A stretch of DNA of 19,185 nt from positions 1 to 19,185 of the forward strand of contig CAMZFU010000019.1 in assembly GCA_947306185.1 (NCBI GenBank). Reading direction: 5' to 3'. The notes below the pieces were generated by a model. The model was not told the origin of the DNA. It worked only from the letters and a program-made list of their open reading frames with translations, and ran no database searches. Each line of letters starts with the position of its first letter. The first letter of the stretch is position 1. Of this stretch, positions 15,482 through 19,185 are shown piece after piece. Source of the DNA: an uncultured Pseudomonadota bacterium. Lineage in GTDB: Bacteria; Pseudomonadota; Alphaproteobacteria; Rs-D84. The translations under genes were made by a program, and so were the position numbers.

Positions 15482-15509
15482 ATTATACTCAGGTTAAGTA
15501 TTGTATAAA
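15482..15509. promoter_or_regulatory. Divergent, overlapping APE promoter region
   Basis: A leftward -10 TATAAT (15487-15482, - strand) serves apeO. A rightward TATAAA (15504-15509) could serve apeC. The -35 regions are weak, and each would overlap the other's -10. An inverted repeat TTATAC (15483-15488) with GTATAA (15503-15508) spans both boxes and could be an operator or simply reflect the mirrored -10s. Confidence 0.45.
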
Positions 15510-15527
15510 CAATCTTTTTTTGCAAGT

Positions 15528-16157
15528 ATGAATAATATAATCGGTATTGGTAATTTTTATGTTTGGCGAGAATCTGACAATGAAAAATTGCCAGATGTTT
15601 CTTTTATTCCACCAATGGTTCGACGCCGTATGACAGATTTACAGAAAATTGCAATTGGTATTGCACATAATGTCGTTCCTGATAAAGCCGATTACAGGCT
15701 TGTTTTTGCATCAAGGTATGGGGAATGGGGGCAGACGATAAAACTTATTAAACAATTTCACGAGGCGGCCGAAATGTCGCCGGCGGGGTTCAGTAATTCT
15801 GTGCACAATGCGGCTGCTGGTGCATTTTCTGTATTGACCGGGAACAAGAATTCATATGAATCTATTGCAGCGGGCGCACGGACTATGGAATCTGGGGTGA
15901 TGGCGGCCCTGATGAGTGCAAAGCCGGTATTGTTTGTGTTTGCCGAAGAAAAATCACCAGAAATGTATGAGGCGTATCTTGAAAAGCCGGTTATGGCGCA
16001 TGGACTTGCGTTTATGTTGCCGGATGATGCATCGCGCAGGGTTGAATGGAATCCAACCGCCAATATGGTTGCGCCATTAACTTTTGATGCGATGGCTGAT
16101 TTCTTGGAAAATGGCGGCGAGATAAAAACATCATCATGGGAAATGGTGGATAAATGA
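15528..16157 (+). CDS. apeC: ApeC-like ketosynthase N-terminal-domain protein
   Basis: The product is 209 residues from ATG 15528; no good ribosome site is seen, and the TTG at 15501 lies upstream of the likely transcript start. Recognisable are FIPPMVRRRMTDLQKIAI (26-43), VFASRYGEW (59-67), SPAGFSNSVHNAAAGAFS (84-101), SYESIAAGA (109-117) and PVLFVFAEE (133-141). These match the beta-ketoacyl synthase N-terminal-like family (Ketoacyl-synt_2) found in aryl polyene clusters. It has no Cys/His/His catalytic set, as expected for a chain-length-factor-like partner of ApeO. The stop overlaps the next start by 4 bases (ATGA). First gene of the rightward arm. Confidence 0.82.
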   Translation: MNNIIGIGNFYVWRESDNEKLPDVSFIPPMVRRRMTDLQKIAIGIAHNVVPDKADYRLVFASRYGEWGQTIKLIKQFHEAAEMSPAGFSNSVHNAAAGAFSVLTGNKNSYESIAAGARTMESGVMAALMSAKPVLFVFAEEKSPEMYEAYLEKPVMAHGLAFMLPDDASRRVEWNPTANMVAPLTFDAMADFLENGGEIKTSSWEMVDK

Positions 16158-16897
16158 TACGCATAATTCGTAGTTTTTTATGCCTGGTGTGTTTTGCGAT
16201 TTTTGGGGGCGGGGCACTTGGACTTGGCGGAATTATATTTCCAATAATGTTGCTTATATATCGCCGGCCCGAAACGCGGCGTCGCATTTTGTCGCAATCC
16301 ATTCACGTATCGTGGAAATTTTTTGTTTGGTTGATGTCTGGAATGCGCCTTATATCTGTAAAAAGTGCAGATATCAAGGCCATGAAATATTTACGTGGCA
16401 ATATAATCGTTGCAAATCATCCGTCGTTAATAGATGTTGTGATTTTAATATCTTTGATTCCCCAAAGCGTGTGCGTTGTCAAAAAAAGTTTATTCCATAA
16501 CATATTTGTAAAGAGGGTTATACAGCATATATATTTGTCAAATGATATGAGTGCCGAAGAATTTATCACGCGTGGCGGTGAGTTTTTAGATAATGGTTAC
16601 AATATCATCGTCTTTCCCGAAGGAACACGTACGGTTGCGGGGCGCAAGGTTCGACTGCACCGTGGTTTTGCATACCTGCATATGAAGACAGGACGACCGA
16701 TTTTACCGATACATATCGAAAATATTCCGCCGATATTGGGCAAAACACAAAAGTGGTATGATATTGGTACCAAGACATCTGTTTATACGTTAAAATTACA
16801 AGATGCGATTTATTACAAGCGGGCGGATAACCAAACGGAACGTGATGCGGCAATTTCAATTACAAATATTGTATCGCGTGCGATATTCGGGCTATAA
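16154..16897 (+). CDS. apeD: Lysophospholipid/1-acyl-glycerol-phosphate acyltransferase family, ApeD-like
   Basis: The product is 247 residues of the PlsC fold. A hydrophobic N-terminal anchor (about 5-36) is followed by the catalytic block NHPSLID (88-94; His89 and Asp94 are the HX4D pair) and the substrate-binding block VFPEGTRT (153-160). Such enzymes move an acyl chain from ACP or CoA to a lipid acceptor at the inner face of the membrane. In aryl polyene clusters the equivalent protein is thought to help attach the polyene to its lipid anchor. It overlaps apeC by 4 bases. About 60 bases separate it from the carrier-protein genes, and that gap holds a second promoter. Confidence 0.85.
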   Translation: MIRIIRSFLCLVCFAIFGGGALGLGGIIFPIMLLIYRRPETRRRILSQSIHVSWKFFVWLMSGMRLISVKSADIKAMKYLRGNIIVANHPSLIDVVILISLIPQSVCVVKKSLFHNIFVKRVIQHIYLSNDMSAEEFITRGGEFLDNGYNIIVFPEGTRTVAGRKVRLHRGFAYLHMKTGRPILPIHIENIPPILGKTQKWYDIGTKTSVYTLKLQDAIYYKRADNQTERDAAISITNIVSRAIFGL

Positions 16898-16901
16898 AAA
16901 C

Positions 16902-16930
16902 TTGACATTAAAAGCAAAGTTTTTTATTCT
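16902..16930 (+). promoter_or_regulatory. Internal promoter before the carrier-protein genes
   Basis: The -35 TTGACA (16902-16907) is a perfect match, followed by a 17-base spacer and a -10 of TATTCT (16925-16930). The predicted start is near 16937, about 20 bases before the apeE ATG. It would let apeE to apeH be expressed apart from apeC-apeD. Confidence 0.65.
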
Positions 16931-16958
16931 TGGCCTGTTATTGGAAAGATAGGAATGT

Positions 16959-17240
16959 ATGACTATGACACGACAAGATTTAGAACATGAAATCAAAGAA
17001 TTAATTGTTTCTGCGCTGGATTTAGAAGATGTTACTGCGGACGATATTGTAACAGATGCGCCATTGTTTAGGGAAGGATTAGGGCTTGATTCAATCGATG
17101 CGTTGGAAATGGGTATGGCGTTAAGAAAACGCTATGGTGTTGTATTTTCCGCAGATAAAGAGGCCAACAAGGCGTATTTCAAATCTGTGGCAACATTGGC
17201 AGATTATATTGCAAAATCAACCGATATGAAATTGGAGTAG
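16959..17240 (+). CDS. apeE: Acyl carrier protein, ApeE-like
   Basis: The product is 93 residues from ATG 16959 (AGGA at 16951-16954; ATG 16965 also possible). The DSL-type phosphopantetheine site is GLGLDSIDALEM, with Ser45 as the attachment residue. The four-helix carrier fold is predicted from the acidic helices (EIKELIVSALDLEDV). It has a slightly longer second half than the FabD/AcpP type, with KEANKAYFKSVATLADYI. It would carry the aryl or polyene chain as a thioester. First of two adjacent carriers, the paired arrangement typical of aryl polyene clusters and unusual in primary fatty acid synthesis. It needs a phosphopantetheinyl transferase, which is not seen here. Confidence 0.9.
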   Translation: MTMTRQDLEHEIKELIVSALDLEDVTADDIVTDAPLFREGLGLDSIDALEMGMALRKRYGVVFSADKEANKAYFKSVATLADYIAKSTDMKLE

Positions 17241-17247
17241 GGTTATT

Positions 17248-17502
17248 ATGTACACAAAACAGGAAATTTTTCAGAAAATATCAGATATATTAATCAAAGA
17301 TTTTGACTGCAAACCCGAAGTAGTAAAACTTGAAGCAAAGTTAGTTGAAGATTTAGATTTGGACAGCATAGACGCGGTTGATTTGGTTGTGCGTTTGCAA
17401 AAGATTATTAATGTGCGTGTAAAACCCGAAGATTTTAAGCAAATTTCCACATTACAGGATGTCGTTGATGCAATTGAAAAAATTGTCAATTCGGCCAATT
17501 AA
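17248..17502 (+). CDS. apeF: Acyl carrier protein, ApeF-like
   Basis: The product is 84 residues, starting 7 bases after apeE. The phosphopantetheine motif is DLDLDSIDAVDLV, with Ser40. Helix 2 residues VDLVVRLQKI and the C-terminal STLQDVVDAIEKIV complete the carrier fold. It differs clearly from the first carrier in sequence, implying separate jobs, for example starter loading versus extender or chain holding. The last 35 bases overlap the next gene in another frame. Confidence 0.9.
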   Translation: MYTKQEIFQKISDILIKDFDCKPEVVKLEAKLVEDLDLDSIDAVDLVVRLQKIINVRVKPEDFKQISTLQDVVDAIEKIVNSAN

Positions 17503-18019
17503 AATACTTGGCGTATTGGTTGCAATTGCGTATCCAATCGCCGTGTTTGTTGCGTTGCAACATAATTTTTCTGTGCGTGTATTGGGGTTGGTGCTGTGCG
17601 GGTTGATATTGATTACTATGGCATGGCGAAAAGATATATGGATGGGGCTGTTTGGGGTACTGTTGACCGCACAGGCCGCAATTCTAAATCAAGAAATATT
17701 TCTGAAACTTTATCCGGTGTTTATGAATGCAACCGTTTGCGCATTGTTTGCATTTTCATTAAAGAACGTGCCATTGGTTCAACGTTTCGCCGAAAAAATG
17801 AAGTACGAAATTAACGACAAATTTAAACAGTATGCGCGTCGGGTGACGATTGCGTGGGCGATATTTATGGGAATAAATACGATTGTATCATTGGCGACGG
17901 TATTTATGTCTGATTGGGTGTGGACGTTGTATAATGGGCTTGTTTCATACTGTTTAATTGGAATAATGATGGTTGGAGAATATCTTGTTCGTATAAGGGT
18001 AATGCATGAAGATAAATGA
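17468..18019 (+). CDS. apeG: Membrane protein, ApeG-like (COG4648 type)
   Basis: The product is 183 residues from ATG 17468, with AGGA (17456-17459) eight bases upstream; ATG 17459 is a less likely alternative. Hydrophobic segments lie at about 12-30, 36-52, 57-74, 80-98, 126-146 and 152-172, so five or six membrane passes. The amphipathic stretch VQRFAEKMKYEINDKFKQYARRVT (104-127) lies between passes 4 and 5. Position between the second carrier and the AMP ligase matches the COG4648 membrane protein of E. coli and Xenorhabdus aryl polyene clusters. Its biochemical role is not established. It overlaps apeF by 35 bases and apeH by 14, so the arm is tightly coupled. Confidence 0.78.
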   Translation: MQLKKLSIRPIKILGVLVAIAYPIAVFVALQHNFSVRVLGLVLCGLILITMAWRKDIWMGLFGVLLTAQAAILNQEIFLKLYPVFMNATVCALFAFSLKNVPLVQRFAEKMKYEINDKFKQYARRVTIAWAIFMGINTIVSLATVFMSDWVWTLYNGLVSYCLIGIMMVGEYLVRIRVMHEDK

Positions 18020-19185
18020 TATCTTTTTTGCCGAAAATAATACGCCACTGTTTTGTGGTGGTGCGCAGGTTACCGTTGGGCAATTTGCCGCGGATATTGC
18101 GCGGTTCGCAACACATTTTTCGCGTATAGATTCTGATACGGTTATACTTTATATTCCGAATAATTTTTATTTGTTTTGTGCGTGTTTCTTTGCGTTGCTT
18201 CAGGTTCATAAATCGGTTGCATTGCCGGGAATGTTAACGGCGCAAAATGCCAACGGTTATGCAGATTTAACAAATACTATTATAACCGATTTGCCGGATG
18301 ATTTTGCTGGCTTTACCAAGGTTGCACCAAAAGTTCCCGATGAACCCGCAGATTGGAAATTTACAGATATATCTGACGAAAATGTATATTTCTTTACGTC
18401 CGGATCAACCGGCGTACCGAAACGTATCAAGAAAACATTAAAATCATTATTGGCCGAAGTAGAATATCATGTTGCAACACACGCAAATCAAATTGCTGAA
18501 ACGCCGGTTGTTGTTGCGTCAATTGCGCCGCATCACATGTATGGTATTTTGTGGCGTGTATTGTTTCCGATTGTTGGGAAGATGGCCGTTGATACAGATA
18601 TGATTTTTACCCCCGAAGAACTTATTGCAAAGCAAACTGTATATGAAAAAATCTTTTTCTTAACTACGCCATCGTTTTTAGACGGGATAACGCGTTACGG
18701 TGGGCAATATAAATTTGCGGCAAATTGTATAGGTATAGTGACTTCGGGCAGTTTATTGGGTAAAAAAACATCAGAATCAGCGTATAATATGTTCGGTGTT
18801 TCCCCGTTTGAGGTGTTCGGCAGTACTGAAACTGGTGGCATCGCATGGCGGCAACAGAGGTTGGATGCTAATTGGATAATATTTGATTCCGTTGACGTTG
18901 ATATAAAAGACGGATGCATTGAAATAACTTCGCCATATTCTTTTCAGAATCCCTATTTAATGTCTGATGCGGTGGAAATGATAGATGAAAAGCATTTCAA
19001 ATTGTTGGGGCGTGCAGACAGAATTGTGAAAATCGCCGAAGAACGTATTTCTTTGCCCGATATGGAAAAATGGTTGGCAGACAATGAGTATATTTCTCGG
19101 GCATATTGTACCACGATGCGCAAAGGTGCGCGTGATATCATTGGATGTATGATGGAATTGACGGATATTGGTGCGGAACACATTA
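18006..19185 (+). CDS. apeH: AMP-dependent aryl-acid/acyl ligase, ApeH-like (partial)
   Basis: Opens at ATG 18006 inside the end of apeG and stays open for 393 codons to the window edge, so the C-terminus is missing. It belongs to the ANL adenylating superfamily: the P-loop is FFTSGSTGVPKRIKKT (about 129-144), the A5 motif is FGSTETGGIAWR (about 271-282), and the A8-like hinge is LLGRADRIVKIAEERISL (about 333-350), after which a C-terminal subdomain begins. It is compact, lacking about 100 N-terminal residues compared with acyl-CoA synthetases, as in ApeH. The expected role is to activate 4-hydroxybenzoate or a related aryl acid with ATP and load it on an acyl carrier protein as the polyene starter. 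Confidence 0.85.
   Translation, partial: MKINDIFFAENNTPLFCGGAQVTVGQFAADIARFATHFSRIDSDTVILYIPNNFYLFCACFFALLQVHKSVALPGMLTAQNANGYADLTNTIITDLPDDFAGFTKVAPKVPDEPADWKFTDISDENVYFFTSGSTGVPKRIKKTLKSLLAEVEYHVATHANQIAETPVVVASIAPHHMYGILWRVLFPIVGKMAVDTDMIFTPEELIAKQTVYEKIFFLTTPSFLDGITRYGGQYKFAANCIGIVTSGSLLGKKTSESAYNMFGVSPFEVFGSTETGGIAWRQQRLDANWIIFDSVDVDIKDGCIEITSPYSFQNPYLMSDAVEMIDEKHFKLLGRADRIVKIAEERISLPDMEKWLADNEYISRAYCTTMRKGARDIIGCMMELTDIGAEHI

Noticed and set aside
11890..17502. Primary fatty acid synthesis operon
   Set aside because: Two distinct ketosynthases, a Ketoacyl-synt_2 protein, two different carriers, a PlsC-type acyltransferase, a COG4648-type membrane protein and an AMP ligase together fit aryl polyene clusters, and fabD, fabH and accessory plsX/rpmF are absent.
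1..19185. CRISPR array, tRNA, rRNA, insertion sequence or transposase
   Set aside because: No regularly spaced repeats, cloverleaf-like segments, terminal inverted repeats or transposase motifs were seen; every stretch over 300 bases is covered by a gene.

Overview
The window looks like a chromosomal segment of a Gram-negative, probably alphaproteobacterial, host-associated or small-genome bacterium. The Gram-negative cell plan is supported by an OmpA-type C-terminus, an autotransporter with a beta-barrel ending in Phe, several lipoproteins with lipoboxes, and an aryl-polyene-type pathway. The Rho P-loop reads APPRTGKT, a form I associate with alphaproteobacteria. AT-rich codon use, short intergenic gaps and cysteine-rich secreted proteins of unknown family fit gut alphaproteobacteria of the RF32/Enterousia kind, but that placement is a low-confidence impression. 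TGA, TAA and TAG are all used as stops.

Left part (1-3064, + strand): the end of an OmpA-family gene; a 58-residue basic protein with its own consensus promoter and terminator; then two related secreted or membrane proteins sharing a coiled-coil / Cys-x-x-LysArgLysGly / Gly-rich membrane segment / coiled-coil module. The larger one carries Cys-rich modules and a proline-rich linker.

Middle (3055-9763): eno with a downstream superinfection-immunity-like membrane protein (- strand); a 1053-residue autotransporter (+); ssb (-), which shares a bidirectional terminator with the autotransporter; and rho (+), with a near-consensus promoter and a strong terminator.

Junction (9777-11890): an overlapping pair of small genes that looks like a phage Rz/Rz1 spanin pair, standing alone between rho and a convergent Cys-rich protein gene; a small membrane or lipoprotein gene with a consensus promoter; and a lipoprotein translationally coupled to the next cluster.

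Right part (11468-19185): an aryl polyene (APE)-type biosynthetic cluster. Leftward genes are apeO (ketosynthase), apeP (dehydratase), apeQ (ketoreductase), apeR (ketosynthase) and a lipoprotein. Rightward genes are apeC (ketosynthase-like partner), apeD (acyltransferase), apeE and apeF (acyl carrier proteins), apeG (membrane protein) and apeH (AMP-dependent ligase, cut by the window edge). The inferred pathway is as follows: ApeH activates an aryl acid and loads it on a carrier protein; ApeO/ApeC and ApeR extend it with malonyl units; ApeQ reduces and ApeP dehydrates each cycle to build a conjugated polyene; ApeD-like acyltransferases attach the product to a lipid. The cluster is split into two divergent arms from an 80-base intergenic region, unlike the co-directional E. 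coli layout I know. The later genes (second dehydratase, thioesterase, LolA-like carrier, MMPL exporter) are not in the window and would be expected to the right of it.
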